DNA from: Roseovarius sp.
GTDB taxonomy: Bacteria; Pseudomonadota; Alphaproteobacteria; Rhodobacterales; Rhodobacteraceae
DNA: 64,000 nucleotides
Direction of reading: 5' to 3'
Assembly (NCBI RefSeq): GCF_030373445.1
Contig: NZ_JAUCYU010000002.1
Span: 496,001-560,000 of the forward strand
Position 1 is the stretch's first letter; each line of letters starts with the position of its first letter. Of this stretch, positions 33,701-42,653 are shown piece by piece. Under the pieces are notes generated by a model. It did not search any database, was not told the origin of the DNA, and worked only from the letters and a program-made list of their open reading frames with translations. Made by a program: the position numbers and the translations under genes.

Positions 33701-34194
33701 ATCACAAGCTTCTGTCCTACAAGGACGAGTACGAGGTGGCGCGGCTGCTGCTGAAGAGCCGGGACAAGGCCAAGGAAGTGTTCGACGGCGACTTCAGGAT
33801 GACCTTCCACCTTGCGCCGCCGATCCTTGGCGGGAAGGGGCCGGACGGCAAGCCGAAGAAGCGCGAGTTCGGGCCGTGGCTGGAGACACCGCTGCGCGTT
33901 CTGCCGAAGCTGAAGGCGCTCAGGGGCACGCCGCTGGATATCTTCGGCTATTCCGCGGAGCGGCGGATGGAGCGCGGCTTGATCAAGCAGTACGAGGCCG
34001 ACATGGCCGAAGTGCTGCCGAAGCTGGATGCCAAGACGCATGATGCGATTGTCGCGCTGGCGGAACTGCCGCTGTCGATCCGCGGGTTCGGGCATGTGAA
34101 GCAGGCCAATGAGACCAAGGCAGCCAAGCGGCGCGAGGAGCTTCTGGCGGTGATCCGGTCGGGCGGGGAGGAGATGGCGAAAGCGGCGCAGTGA
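30775..34194 (+). CDS. Fused indolepyruvate ferredoxin oxidoreductase
   Basis: 1139-residue fusion of the alpha and beta parts of an indolepyruvate:ferredoxin-type oxidoreductase, which decarboxylates aryl keto acids to acyl-CoA with thiamine diphosphate and iron-sulfur clusters. The N-terminal part contains TAGYVTGYRGSPLGAVDMQM; the middle thiamine domain has FQNLGDGTYNHSGLLAIRAA; the cluster region near residue 635 reads CEGCGDCGVKSNC, followed by CNKDFSCLKGFCPSF; the C-terminal gamma-like domain begins HNVVITGVGGTGAVTIGAVL. It is likely for catabolism of aromatic or branched amino acids. ATG 30775 follows GGGAGG. Confidence 0.93.
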   Translation: MSKQKISLNDRYDLTKSPVLLNGTQALVRLMLMQAARDKAAGLNTAGYVTGYRGSPLGAVDMQMKRAEKILAESNVTFQPGLNEDLAATALWGTQQAEMRGEGKYDGVFGLWYGKGPGVDRSGDVMRHANMAGTSKHGGVLMAMGDDHTGESSTVCHQSDWALVDAYMPVLSPAGVQEILDFGLYGFAMSRFAGVWCGLKTMKDTVEVTSVVDARPDRQQFVLPEFDMPEDGLNIRLGDHWIPQETRMIDHKRYAAEAFAHANKIDKRMWGKPGAKIGFVAAGKNWLDLVHALDLLGIDEAEAERLGVTTYKVGQTFPMDMKGFHDWAEGLELIVVVEEKRKLIEIQIKEAIFDDRRGRRVYGWYKGGAGGMHTEELFPTRMALDPIMIAEKIGDILIEEGRGTDRVKAGLAEIAESRKADNAEDIASRLPYFCAGCPHNTSTRVPEGSRAYAGIGCHIMALWMDRETSGYTHMGAEGANWIGEEKFSKTGHVFQNLGDGTYNHSGLLAIRAALAAGTNITYKILYNDAVAMTGGQTNEGGLGPDRIAKELQAMGVEHVAVVYDEKEEPDRAPFPKGLTWHEREELPQVQEKFKDIKGVSAIIYIQTCAAEKRRRRKRGNFPDPDKRVFINTDICEGCGDCGVKSNCVAVVPKETELGRKRAIDQSACNKDFSCLKGFCPSFVTLEGAKIRKEAATELTLPDLPMPKLPEIKRTHNVVITGVGGTGAVTIGAVLAQAAQIDGKGAGMMEMAGLAQKGGAVHIHCRIAEKPSDISAIRVATGEADALIGGDLVVSAGAKTLGLTKGGRTGGVVNSHEIITGEFTRNTEFQIPSDRLELSLKAKLKDDVQLIDTTELARATMGDSIYSNMMVFGATWQRGTIPVSLEAIEEAIRLNGAAVDANLRAFEIGRWAAAFPEEAGKMIAPNVVEMPKSLEERISYREDHLVAYQGKGLAKRYRKLVDDISDPQVKEAVAKGYHKLLSYKDEYEVARLLLKSRDKAKEVFDGDFRMTFHLAPPILGGKGPDGKPKKREFGPWLETPLRVLPKLKALRGTPLDIFGYSAERRMERGLIKQYEADMAEVLPKLDAKTHDAIVALAELPLSIRGFGHVKQANETKAAKRREELLAVIRSGGEEMAKAAQ

Positions 34195-34275
34195 TCTGTC
34201 ACAAAAGCTTCACCAAGACTGTTCAGAACCGTCTAAAACATCGATCAGGCGCGCGAATCGAACAGGACTGGGACC

Positions 34276-35139
34276 ATGCGGCAGGACCGGCACATTGCCC
34301 GCGACATAAGCTATTCATATTCCGCGCAAACCCGCAGCGGGCGGGCGATGATCCGGACGATGGAGAACCTGACGGGGCGCATCCGGCTGATCAAGCGGGC
34401 GGAAGGCTATGAACGGGAAGTGGCCGAGGGGCGCGACTTCTGGCAGGTCATGGTGGAGCGCTATGGGCTGACGCTGGACGTGATCGGCGGGAGCCTTGCC
34501 AACATCCCGCGCGAGGGGCCGCTGGTTCTGATCGCGAACCATCCGTACGGGATTCTGGATGGGCTGATGATGGGGCATATCCTGAGCCAGACGCGGCCGG
34601 ATTTCCGGATTCTGGCGCATCACGTGTTTCGCAAGGCGGAGGACCTGAACCGGATCATCCTGCCCATCGACTTCGAGGAGACGAAGGAAGCGATGGCGCT
34701 GAACCTGCAGACGCGGCGGGTGGCACATGAGTATCTGAGCCAGGGCGGCGCGATCGGGATTTTTCCGGGCGGCACGGTGTCGACGGCGGCCAAGCCGTTT
34801 GCGCAGCCGCTCGACCCGTCGTGGCGCAATTTCACGGCGCGGCTTGTGGGGCGCAGCAATGCGACCGTGGTGCCGGTGTTCTTCGACGGGCATACCAGCC
34901 GCCTGTTCCAGCTTGCCAGCCACCTGCATTACACGTTGCGGATGGGCTTGCTGATCAAGGAATTCAGCAAGCGTGTCGACACCTCGGTACGCGTGGTGGT
35001 GGGCGAGCCGATCGGGCGGGACGAGCTCGATGCGCGCGCGAAAGAGTCGAAATCCCTCATGGCATTCCTTCGGCAGAAGACGTATGAGCTTAGCCCGAGG
35101 CCGATCAATCCAAACGATCTGGGCTTCGAGTTCGAATGA
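34276..35139 (+). CDS. Lysophospholipid-acyltransferase-family protein
   Basis: 287-residue acyltransferase of the PlsC-like superfamily. The catalytic motif is LIANHPYGILDGLMMG, an H-X5-D form seen in a subgroup near haemolysin/ornithine-lipid-type acyltransferases; the second motif is AIGIFPGGTVSTAAKPFAQP. No clear N-terminal signal; a peripheral or monotopic membrane association is likely. It moves acyl chains onto a lipid or small acceptor, identity unknown. murI follows after about 27 bases, but the functions are not obviously linked. Confidence 0.85.
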   Translation: MRQDRHIARDISYSYSAQTRSGRAMIRTMENLTGRIRLIKRAEGYEREVAEGRDFWQVMVERYGLTLDVIGGSLANIPREGPLVLIANHPYGILDGLMMGHILSQTRPDFRILAHHVFRKAEDLNRIILPIDFEETKEAMALNLQTRRVAHEYLSQGGAIGIFPGGTVSTAAKPFAQPLDPSWRNFTARLVGRSNATVVPVFFDGHTSRLFQLASHLHYTLRMGLLIKEFSKRVDTSVRVVVGEPIGRDELDARAKESKSLMAFLRQKTYELSPRPINPNDLGFEFE

Positions 35140-35166
35140 GGGGCGCCCCGCGCGGGCTGCAGGCAG

Positions 35167-35991
35167 ATGACGGTTGGTATTTTCGACAGCGGGCTTGGCG
35201 GCCTGACCGTGCTGGATGCGGTCAGCAAGCGGTTGCCCGACGTGAATTTCATCTATCTGGGTGACAACGCGCATGCGCCTTACGGGGTGCGGGATGCCGA
35301 CGATGTCTATCATCTGACCAAGGCGCATGTGGAGACGCTTTGGGACATGGGCTGCAACCTGGTCGTGCTGGCCTGCAATACCGCGTCGGCCGCTGCGCTG
35401 CGCCGGATGCAGGAAGACGGCGTGCCCAAGGGCAAGCGGGTGCTGGGCGTGTTCGTGCCGCTGATCGAGGCGCTGACCGAACGGAACTGGGGCGACAATT
35501 CCCCGCCACGGGAAGTGGCGGTGAAGCATGTGGCGCTGTTTGCGACGCCGGCGACGGTGTCGAGCCGGGCGTTCCAGCGGGAACTGGCGTTTCGGGCGAT
35601 CGGCGTGGATGTGGAGACGCAGGCCTGTGGCGGCGTGGTGGATGCCATAGAGGAAGGCGACATGATCCTGGCCGAGGCGCTGGTGAAAAGCCATGTCGAG
35701 GCGCTGAAGCGGAAGATGCCGCATCCGGAGGCGGCGGTGCTGGGGTGTACCCATTACCCGTTGATGGAGGATGTGTTCCAGGCGGCGTTGGGCGAGAATG
35801 TGCAGGTGTATTCGCAGGCCGAGCTTGTGGCGGCGAGCCTGGCCGATTACCTCGAGCGGCACCCGGAGATGCGGGGCGATGACTTGCCGGCAAGGTTCCT
35901 GACCACGGGCGATGCGCGGCGCGTGTCGGACCGGGCGACGCAGTTCCTCCGACGAAAGATCACGTTCGAGGCCGCGCCCGTGATGGCCTGA
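35167..35991 (+). CDS. murI: Glutamate racemase
   Basis: 274 residues. It interconverts L- and D-glutamate for peptidoglycan. The N-terminus is [17 protein letters not shown] with the catalytic Asp region; the two catalytic Cys are in [16 protein letters not shown] and [13 protein letters not shown]. The length fits the family. ATG 35167 directly follows the acyltransferase by a short gap. Cytoplasmic, probably essential. Confidence 0.97.
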   Translation: MTVGIFDSGLGGLTVLDAVSKRLPDVNFIYLGDNAHAPYGVRDADDVYHLTKAHVETLWDMGCNLVVLACNTASAAALRRMQEDGVPKGKRVLGVFVPLIEALTERNWGDNSPPREVAVKHVALFATPATVSSRAFQRELAFRAIGVDVETQACGGVVDAIEEGDMILAEALVKSHVEALKRKMPHPEAAVLGCTHYPLMEDVFQAALGENVQVYSQAELVAASLADYLERHPEMRGDDLPARFLTTGDARRVSDRATQFLRRKITFEAAPVMA

Positions 35992-36076
35992 GCCCTGGAC
36001 TGGGCCCAGACGCCGCATTGCGGGGCGCGGGCTTTTCTCTTAAATCCTTTCCAGCTTTCCTGAACGAGGTCTGACC

Positions 36077-37105
36077 ATGACCCAGAAAATCGCGATTCTC
36101 GGCGCGTCCGGATATACCGGCGCCGAACTTGTCCGGCTGATCGCCACCCATCCGGGGATGGAGATTGCCGCCCTTGCCGCCAATTCCAAGGCCGGCCAAA
36201 GCATGGCCCAGGTGTTTCCGCATCTGCGCCATCTCGACCTGCCCGACCTGGTGACGATCGAGGAGATCGACTTTGCCGGGATCGACCTCTGCTTTTGCGC
36301 GCTGCCGCACAAGACCAGCCAGGAGGTGATCAGTGCCTTGCCGGGGGATTTGAAGATCGTCGACCTGTCGGCGGATTTCCGGCTGCGCGATCCGGAGGCC
36401 TATCAGAAGTGGTACGGGAACCCCCATGCGGCGGTGGAGAAGCAGGGAGAGGCGGTTTATGGCCTGACCGAGTTCTACCGCGACGAGATTGCCGGGGCGC
36501 GGCTGGTGGCCGGGACGGGGTGCAATGCCGCGACCGGGCAGTTCGTGCTGCGGCCGCTGATCGCGGGCAAGGTGATCGACCTCGACGAGATCATCCTCGA
36601 TTTGAAATGCGGGGTGTCGGGGGCGGGGCGGAGCCTGAAGGAGAACCTGCTGCATGCCGAGTTGTCGGAGGGGTACAACGCCTATGCCGTGGGCGGGACG
36701 CACCGGCACCTGGGCGAGTTCGACCAGGAGTTTTCGGCGATCGCCGGGCAGGAGGTTCGGATCCAGTTCACGCCGCACCTGGTGCCGGTGAACCGGGGGA
36801 TCCTGGCGACGGCTTATGTGAAGGGGGAGGCCGAGCAGGTACACGAGGCGCTGGCGAAGGCCTATGCCGCGGAGCCGTTCATCGAGGTCCTTCCGTTTGG
36901 CGAGACGCCCAGCACGCACCATGTTCGGGGCAGTAACTTCTGCCATATCGGCGTGGTGGGCGACCGGTTGCCGGGCCGTACCATCGTGGTGGGGGCGCTT
37001 GACAACCTGACCAAAGGGTCGAGCGGGCAGGCCATCCAGAACGCCAACCTGATGCTAGGGCTCGAGGAGACGGAGGGGCTTATGCTGGCCCCGCTGTTTC
37101 CGTGA
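36077..37105 (+). CDS. argC: N-acetyl-gamma-glutamyl-phosphate reductase
   Basis: 342-residue type 1 ArgC, third step of arginine synthesis; uses NADPH. The Rossmann start is [20 protein letters not shown]; the catalytic Cys is in [19 protein letters not shown]; another conserved stretch is [23 protein letters not shown] 36077 is preceded by a weak GAGG. It lies before ccmE on the same strand, 18 bases apart. Confidence 0.97.
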   Translation: MTQKIAILGASGYTGAELVRLIATHPGMEIAALAANSKAGQSMAQVFPHLRHLDLPDLVTIEEIDFAGIDLCFCALPHKTSQEVISALPGDLKIVDLSADFRLRDPEAYQKWYGNPHAAVEKQGEAVYGLTEFYRDEIAGARLVAGTGCNAATGQFVLRPLIAGKVIDLDEIILDLKCGVSGAGRSLKENLLHAELSEGYNAYAVGGTHRHLGEFDQEFSAIAGQEVRIQFTPHLVPVNRGILATAYVKGEAEQVHEALAKAYAAEPFIEVLPFGETPSTHHVRGSNFCHIGVVGDRLPGRTIVVGALDNLTKGSSGQAIQNANLMLGLEETEGLMLAPLFP

Positions 37106-37123
37106 GCTTCGGGGTGTAGTGCC

Positions 37124-37570
37124 ATGAAGTCGCTGAAGAAAAAACGCAGGGTGCAGATCATCGCGATTGCGGCGGTGGCGCTGATCGCCTCGACCGCGCT
37201 GATCGGTTACGCGATGCGCGACGGGATCAATTTTTTCCGTTCGCCCAGCCAGATCATGGCCGAGCCGCCGGCGCCGACGGAAGTGTTTCGCATCGGCGGG
37301 CTTGTCGAGGAAGGCAGCCTTGTGCGCGGCGAGGGCGAGACGGTGCGGTTCAACGTGACCGATGGGGGCGCGGCGGTGCCTGTCACCTATACCGGCGTGC
37401 TGCCCGACCTTTTTGCCGAGAACCAGGGGATGGTTGGCACGGGGACCTATGAGAACGGGGTGTTCGTGGCGTCGGAAATCCTTGCCAAGCATGACGAGGA
37501 TTACATGCCGAAGGAAGTGATCGACAGCCTGAAGGAGCAGGGCGTTTACCAGCAACCGGACGGTAGCTGA
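37124..37570 (+). CDS. ccmE: Cytochrome c maturation haem chaperone CcmE
   Basis: 148-residue periplasmic haem chaperone anchored by one N-terminal helix (VQIIAIAAVALIASTALIGY). The haem-binding motif is ILAKHDEDYMPKEV, with His123 and Tyr127 as the covalent and axial ligands. It takes haem from CcmABCD and passes it to CcmF/H, both encoded downstream. Normally next to ccmF, but here two lysis genes stand between them. Confidence 0.96.
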   Translation: MKSLKKKRRVQIIAIAAVALIASTALIGYAMRDGINFFRSPSQIMAEPPAPTEVFRIGGLVEEGSLVRGEGETVRFNVTDGGAAVPVTYTGVLPDLFAENQGMVGTGTYENGVFVASEILAKHDEDYMPKEVIDSLKEQGVYQQPDGS

Positions 37571-37629
37571 ACCTGCTGTTAACTATCTCTTCCCAGCTTT
37601 TCCGCGAGCAAGTGGCGGAGGGGCTGGTG

Positions 37630-38241
37630 ATGCAGACCGTGGAAGAGATCGCGAAAGAGATCGTGGGCCGTGAAGGCGGGTTCGTGAACGACCTGGACGA
37701 TCCGGGCGGGGCGACGAAGCATGGCGTGACGATCCACACGATGCGGCGGCTGGGGCTGGATTTGACCGGCGATGGCGCGGTGGGCGTGGCGGATGTGCGG
37801 GCGCTGAGCCGGACGCAGGCCGAGGCGATCTTCATCGAGCATTACTTTCGCCGGCCAAGGATCGGGTCGCTGCCCGTGTCGCTGCAGGCGTCGGTGTTCG
37901 ACATGTACGTGAATGCCGGGGGCAACGCGGTGAAGATCCTGCAGCGGCTTTTGCGGCAGATGGGCCATGACGTGGCCGTCGACGGGGTGATCGGGCCGCA
38001 GACGGCAAATGCGGCGCAGGCGGCCCATGCGGCGGCGCCGGACCACCTGGCGGATGCCTACGGCATTGCAAGGCGCAACTATTACTTCCGGCTGGCCGAC
38101 CGGCGCCCGGCGTCTCGCAAATATGCGCGGACGCGGGCCGGCGGGAAGGGTGGCTGGATCAAACGGGCCGAGGCGTTCATCTCGCCGCGCTACCACATGA
38201 CGGAGGCCGAGTTCGGCCGGAGGGTGGCGGCATGGGGCTGA
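37630..38241 (+). CDS. GH108-family peptidoglycan hydrolase, gene-transfer-agent/phage endolysin type
   Basis: 203-residue endolysin. The N-terminal GH108 signature is VGREGGFVNDLDDPGG, then ATKHGVTIHTMRRLGLD, with the catalytic Glu in REGG. The C-terminal half continues AVDGVIGPQTANAAQAAH, a peptidoglycan-binding-like segment. No signal peptide, so it needs the holin encoded right behind it (ten-base overlap). In Rhodobacter capsulatus an endolysin and a holin of these families release gene transfer agents and lie outside the main GTA cluster. ATG 37630 is used; an in-frame GTG at 37612 is possible. Confidence 0.88.
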   Translation: MQTVEEIAKEIVGREGGFVNDLDDPGGATKHGVTIHTMRRLGLDLTGDGAVGVADVRALSRTQAEAIFIEHYFRRPRIGSLPVSLQASVFDMYVNAGGNAVKILQRLLRQMGHDVAVDGVIGPQTANAAQAAHAAAPDHLADAYGIARRNYYFRLADRRPASRKYARTRAGGKGGWIKRAEAFISPRYHMTEAEFGRRVAAWG

Positions 38242-38825
38242 TCGGGCAGGTTTTCCGGCTGCTGTTCGGTGACGGTCGCAACGTGGTGGCGGAAACGGCG
38301 GAGGTTTTCCGGGTCAATGCCGACGGGGCGGATGCGCGGGCCGCCGATATCCAGTCGGCGGCGCTGGCGCAACTGGCGGCGGAGTTCCAGCACCCGAAGA
38401 AGGGGCTGTTCGACCGGGTGATCGACGGGCTGAACCGGATACCGCGCCCGGCGATGGCGCTTGGGACGCTGGCGCTGTTCGTCTTGGCGATGACCAACCC
38501 GGTGTGGTTTTCCGAGCGGATGCAGGGGATCGCGCTGGTGCCCGAGCCGATGTGGTGGCTGCTGGGGGCGATCGTGAGTTTCTATTTCGGCGCGCGGCAC
38601 CAGGCCAAGGGGCAGGATTTCCAGCGCTCGCTGGCCGGTGTCATGGCGCGGACGCCGCAGGTGGTGGACAATATCGCGGCGCTGCGCCGGTTGGAGCCGG
38701 GCACGCCCGGGGCGGCGGCGACGGGGCATGATGCGGGGCTGGCGCTGGAGACGGTCGTGGACGGGGAGAACCCGGCGCTGGACGCGTGGCGGCGGGGGCG
38801 GGACGTGACCCCCGCGACAATGTGA
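38232..38825 (+). CDS. Holin of the GTA type
   Basis: 197 residues. The N-terminal part is amphipathic (MGLIGQVFRLLFGDGRNVV), then two to three helices: PAMALGTLALFVLAMTNPVW and VPEPMWWLLGAIVSFYFGAR, ending in a long charged tail. The pattern fits the GTA holin family (PF11351-like). It forms the membrane pore that lets the preceding endolysin reach peptidoglycan. It starts inside the endolysin gene, so translation is coupled. Next gene is ccmF after 58 bases. Confidence 0.83.
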   Translation: MGLIGQVFRLLFGDGRNVVAETAEVFRVNADGADARAADIQSAALAQLAAEFQHPKKGLFDRVIDGLNRIPRPAMALGTLALFVLAMTNPVWFSERMQGIALVPEPMWWLLGAIVSFYFGARHQAKGQDFQRSLAGVMARTPQVVDNIAALRRLEPGTPGAAATGHDAGLALETVVDGENPALDAWRRGRDVTPATM

Positions 38826-38883
38826 TCCGGCGCGCGCGCCGATTGTCATTGGCCCGCAGGGCGCGGAAATCTATAAGGGGCGC

Positions 38884-40851
38884 ATGATTACCGAGCTTGG
38901 TCACTTCGCCCTGATCCTCGCCTTCTTCGTGGCGTGCTTTCAGGCTCTCGTTCCGCTTGTCGGCGCCCACAAGGGCTGGGCCGGCTGGATGTCGGCGGCA
39001 GAACCGGCGGCGGTGTTGCAGTTCCTGCTGACCGCCGGGGCGTTCCTGGCGCTGATGTGGGCCTTCGTGACCTCGGACTTCTCGCTGCAGCTGGTGGTGC
39101 AGAACAGCCATTCGCTGAAGCCGATGCTGTACAAGATCACCGGCGTGTGGGGGAACCACGAAGGCTCGATGCTGCTGTGGGTGCTGATCGTCACGCTGTT
39201 CGGCTTCTTCGCGGCGTGGTTCGGGCGGGAGTTGCCGCCGACGCTGAAGGCGCGAGTGCTGGCTGTGCAGGGGATGATCGGGGCGGCGTTCTTTGCCTTC
39301 ATCCTGTTCACCTCGAACCCGTTTTTGCGCATGGCGGTGCCGCCATTCGACGGCACGGACCTCAACCCGCTGTTGCAGGACCCGGGCCTCGCGTTTCATC
39401 CGCCGTTTCTATACCTCGGCTATGTCGGGCTTTCGATGACCTTCTCCTTTGCCGTGGCGGCGCTGATCGAGGGGCGGGTCGATGCGGCCTGGGGCCGGTG
39501 GGTGCGGCCCTATACGCTGGCGGCGTGGGTGTTCCTGACCATCGGCATCGGGCTGGGCTCGTGGTGGGCCTATTACGAGCTGGGCTGGGGCGGGTTCTGG
39601 TTCTGGGACCCGGTGGAAAACGCGAGCTTCATGCCCTGGCTGATCGCTGCGGCGCTGTTGCATTCGGCGGTGGTGGTGGAGAAGCGGGAAAGCCTGAAAA
39701 GCTGGACGATCCTGCTGGCAATCATCGCCTTTGGGTTCTCGATGATCGGGGCGTTTATCACCCGGTCGGGGGTGATCACCTCGGTGCATGCCTTTGCGTC
39801 GGACCCGGAGCGGGGGGTCTTCCTGCTGCTGATCCTGGCCGGGTTCATGATGCTGGGGCTGACGCTGTTCGCGGCGCGTGCGGGTGTCATGCAGTCAAAG
39901 GGGGTGTTCGGGTTGGTGAGCCGCGAGTCGGTGCTGGTGGTGAACAACCTGCTGCTGGGCGTTGCGGCTTTCGTGGTGTTCGTGGGCACGATCTGGCCAT
40001 TGGTGGCCGAGATGTTCTTTGACCGGAAGCTGTCGGTCGGGGCGCCGTTCTTCAACCTGGCCTTCACGCCGTTCATGATCGCGCTGGGGCTGCTGTTGCC
40101 GGTGGGCGCGATGCTGTCGTGGAAGCGGGCGCAGGTGGGCCGGGTGCTGAGGAAGCTGGCGCCGGTTTTCGTGCTGGCGGTGGCTGTTGGCGTGCTCGCC
40201 TGGGCCATGCAGACCGGGCGGAGCGCGGTAGGGCCGGTGGGGCTGTTCCTGGCCGCGTGGCTGATCGGCGGGGCGATCACGGATATCTGGTCGCGTACCG
40301 GGCGGGGTGGCGACAGGCTGGGCCGGTTGCGGCGCTTGCCCCGGGGGGACTGGGGCAAGACGGTGGCCCATGCGGGGCTTGGCGTGACGATGGCGGGCGT
40401 GGCCGCGATGACCGCGTGGGAGGTCGAGGATATCCGCGTGGTGCAGGAAGGCGGCAGCTTCGAGGTGGCGGGCTTTACCCTGACGCTCGACGGTGTGCGG
40501 CAGGTCGAGGGGCCGAACTATCGCTCGACCATGGGGGATTTCACGCTGGCGAAGGATGGTGACGAGATCGCCACGATGCATCCGGAGAAGCGGGTCTATC
40601 CCGTGGCTGGTATGCCGACGACCGAAGCGGCGCTGGATAACGGGTTCCTGCGCGATGTCTACGTGGTGATCGGCGATCCGCAATCTGGCGGCGGCTGGGC
40701 CGTTCGGACTTATTACAAGCCGCTGGCCAATTGGATCTGGGGCGGCGCGATCCTGATGGCGCTTGGCGGGGCGCTGTCGCTGTCGGACCGGCGGTACCGC
40801 GTGGCGGCCGGGGCGCGCCGCACGCGGGCACAGGGGGTTCCGGCGGAATGA
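38884..40851 (+). CDS. ccmF: Cytochrome c-type biogenesis protein CcmF
   Basis: 655-residue polytopic membrane protein of the haem lyase complex. The tryptophan-rich WWD domain reads YYELGWGGFWFWDPVENASF; nearby is GVWGNHEGSMLLWVLIVTLF. Many helices throughout. With CcmH it attaches haem from CcmE to apocytochrome c. Its stop overlaps ccmH by four bases (ATGA). Confidence 0.96.
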   Translation: MITELGHFALILAFFVACFQALVPLVGAHKGWAGWMSAAEPAAVLQFLLTAGAFLALMWAFVTSDFSLQLVVQNSHSLKPMLYKITGVWGNHEGSMLLWVLIVTLFGFFAAWFGRELPPTLKARVLAVQGMIGAAFFAFILFTSNPFLRMAVPPFDGTDLNPLLQDPGLAFHPPFLYLGYVGLSMTFSFAVAALIEGRVDAAWGRWVRPYTLAAWVFLTIGIGLGSWWAYYELGWGGFWFWDPVENASFMPWLIAAALLHSAVVVEKRESLKSWTILLAIIAFGFSMIGAFITRSGVITSVHAFASDPERGVFLLLILAGFMMLGLTLFAARAGVMQSKGVFGLVSRESVLVVNNLLLGVAAFVVFVGTIWPLVAEMFFDRKLSVGAPFFNLAFTPFMIALGLLLPVGAMLSWKRAQVGRVLRKLAPVFVLAVAVGVLAWAMQTGRSAVGPVGLFLAAWLIGGAITDIWSRTGRGGDRLGRLRRLPRGDWGKTVAHAGLGVTMAGVAAMTAWEVEDIRVVQEGGSFEVAGFTLTLDGVRQVEGPNYRSTMGDFTLAKDGDEIATMHPEKRVYPVAGMPTTEAALDNGFLRDVYVVIGDPQSGGGWAVRTYYKPLANWIWGGAILMALGGALSLSDRRYRVAAGARRTRAQGVPAE

Positions 40852-41300
40852 AGCGGCTGGTGCTTGTCCTTTGCCTTGTGGCGGGGCCGCTTTTCGCGGT
40901 GCAGCCGGACGAGATGCTGGACGACCCGGCGCTCGAGGCGCGGGCGCGGGACATTTCGGCGGGCCTGCGCTGCCTGGTGTGCCGGAACGAAAGCATCGAC
41001 GATTCCAATGCCGAACTGGCCGGGGACCTGCGCGTGCTGGTGCGGGAGCGGCTGCTGGCGGGTGATACGAACGAGGAGGTCGTGGACTATATCGTCGACC
41101 GGTATGGCGAGTACGTGCTGCTGAAGCCGCAGACCGGCGGGTCGAACCTGGTTCTGTGGCTGGCGGGGCCGGCGATGTTGTTGCTGGGGGCGGCGATCGG
41201 CGTGGTGTTCGTGCGCCGCCGGTCGCAGGCGGCACCGCAGGCCGAGGCGGTGCTGACGGACGAGGAACAGGCGCGGCTGCGCGAGATCATGAAGGAATGA
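40848..41300 (+). CDS. ccmH: Cytochrome c maturation protein CcmH
   Basis: 150 residues. Signal peptide (KRLVLVLCLVAGPLFAVQ), then the thiol-reducing motif SAGLRCLVCRNESIDDSNAE (LRCxxC), then a membrane helix LVLWLAGPAMLLLGAAIGVV. It keeps the CXXCH cysteines of apocytochrome c reduced for haem attachment. ATG 40848 is fixed by the overlap with ccmF. The long CcmI-type extension is absent. Confidence 0.95.
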   Translation: MKRLVLVLCLVAGPLFAVQPDEMLDDPALEARARDISAGLRCLVCRNESIDDSNAELAGDLRVLVRERLLAGDTNEEVVDYIVDRYGEYVLLKPQTGGSNLVLWLAGPAMLLLGAAIGVVFVRRRSQAAPQAEAVLTDEEQARLREIMKE

Positions 41301-41372
41301 CGCATCGTCGGGCTTGGCCCGTGCGGTGCTTTGGCGCTAGACCTTTGGCGTGAGACTTCGAAAGGCGCACCC

Positions 41373-42155
41373 TTGAAACAGTACCAGACCATTACGCTCG
41401 AGATCGAGAACGACATCGCCGTGTTGCGGCTTGACCGGCCGGACCGGATGAATGCGCTGAGTACGCAGATGCGGGCGGAGATCACCGACGCGGTGCGCTT
41501 TGCCCCCCAGGAGGGGGCGCGGGTCGTGGTGCTGACGGGCAATGGCAAGGCGTTCTGTTCCGGACAGGACCTGTCGGATAGCGGAACCGCGGCGGCGCTC
41601 GACCTGGAAAGGGTGTTGCGGGACGAGTACGTGCCGATGCTCAAGGCGATCAGCGAGTGCCCGGTGCCGACCATTTCCGCCGTGAACGGCCCGGCCGCCG
41701 GAGCGGGGGCGAACCTTGCGCTGGTGGCGGACGTGGTGATCGCGACGGAGAGCGCGTATTTCCTTCAGGCGTTTACGCGGATCGGGCTTATTCCCGATGC
41801 CGGGGGCACGTTCTGGCTGCCGAGACAGATGGGGGCGGCGAAGGCGATGGGGGCGGCGCTGTTCGCCGAGCCGATCAGCGCCCGAGAGGCCGACCAGTGG
41901 GGGATGATCTGGGAGGCGGTGCCGGATGCGGAGTTCGATACGCATTGGCGGGCGCGGGCGGAACACCTGGCCAAGGGGCCGACGGCGGCCTATCGGAACC
42001 TGAAACAGGCGATCCGGGGGAGCTGGGAGAACGGGCTGGATGCGCAGCTTGACCTGGAAGCGCGGCTTCAGGGGGAGTGCGGCAACTCGCGTGATTTCAA
42101 GGAAGGCGTGGTGGCGTTCCAGGAGAAGCGGACGGCGAAGTTCGAGGGCCGCTGA
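41373..42155 (+). CDS. Enoyl-CoA hydratase/isomerase-family protein
   Basis: 260-residue crotonase-fold enzyme. CoA-binding and oxyanion-hole segments are VVVLTGNGKAFCSGQDLSDS and AVNGPAAGAGANLALVADVV, and the catalytic region is AFTRIGLIPDAGGTFWLPRQ. The pattern GLIPDAGGT with Asp is like PaaG/ring-opening isomerases as well as hydratases. It may serve phenylacetate or fatty acid breakdown. The TTG at 41373 is favoured because AAAGG lies before it; an in-frame TTG at 41331 is possible. Confidence 0.87.
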   Translation: MKQYQTITLEIENDIAVLRLDRPDRMNALSTQMRAEITDAVRFAPQEGARVVVLTGNGKAFCSGQDLSDSGTAAALDLERVLRDEYVPMLKAISECPVPTISAVNGPAAGAGANLALVADVVIATESAYFLQAFTRIGLIPDAGGTFWLPRQMGAAKAMGAALFAEPISAREADQWGMIWEAVPDAEFDTHWRARAEHLAKGPTAAYRNLKQAIRGSWENGLDAQLDLEARLQGECGNSRDFKEGVVAFQEKRTAKFEGR

Positions 42156-42161
42156 GCGTCG

Positions 42162-42551
42162 TCAGCTCGGCGTTTGCGTGACGGCAACGTTGTCGAGCGT
42201 GAAGCCGGTGTCGTCGAGAAACAGCACCGCTACGGGTTTTCCGTTTGCCATCAAGGCGCTTACGGCGCGGTCTTCATCCGTTGCGACGGTGAGCTGCGGC
42301 AGGGGCGCGCCGGCGTCGAATTCCAGCGACAGGACATGTTCGCGCGGGTCGAAGCCGGCGATGCGAACCGGGCCTTCGCTTTCGGTCCAGTAGCTCTCTC
42401 GCTCCAGCGACGTTCTGAGGAACCCCGGCAGGGTGCCCCGTTCGGCCTGTGCCACGGCCCGGGCCGCGCGGGGGCGGGGCGTGGCCTCGGCGGGCCGGCG
42501 CAGGATGGGCGCCGGGGCGTGCGGGGGGATATGCGGTGCTCGATACGTCAT
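42162..42551 (-). CDS. Hypothetical protein
   Basis: 129 residues, unrecognised. The N-terminal third is Pro/Ala/Arg rich (MTYRAPHIPPHAPAPILRRP); the C-terminal part is probably folded, with SEGPVRIAGFDPREHVLSLE and DTGFTLDNVAVTQTPS. No membrane helix or signal peptide is obvious. Convergent with the crotonase gene, with only six bases between stops. Possibly a small ligand-binding or regulatory protein; no evidence. Confidence 0.6.
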   Translation of the reverse strand: MTYRAPHIPPHAPAPILRRPAEATPRPRAARAVAQAERGTLPGFLRTSLERESYWTESEGPVRIAGFDPREHVLSLEFDAGAPLPQLTVATDEDRAVSALMANGKPVAVLFLDDTGFTLDNVAVTQTPS

Positions 42552-42653
42552 GGTTGCCGCCCGTTGGAATACCCGGCCGGTATGGCAGAACGAGGGAAAA
42601 CAGGTGGTGAATCCGCGCCGGTTGCGTGTCGAGGATTTTAGCCGATTGCCATG

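Noticed and set aside
37579..37593. CtrA binding site before the endolysin
   Set aside because: Only one half (TTAA) matches; the second half is TTCC, too weak to annotate.
37630..38825. Prophage remnant
   Set aside because: No integrase, repressor, structural or att-like sequence around; the families match GTA lysis genes better.
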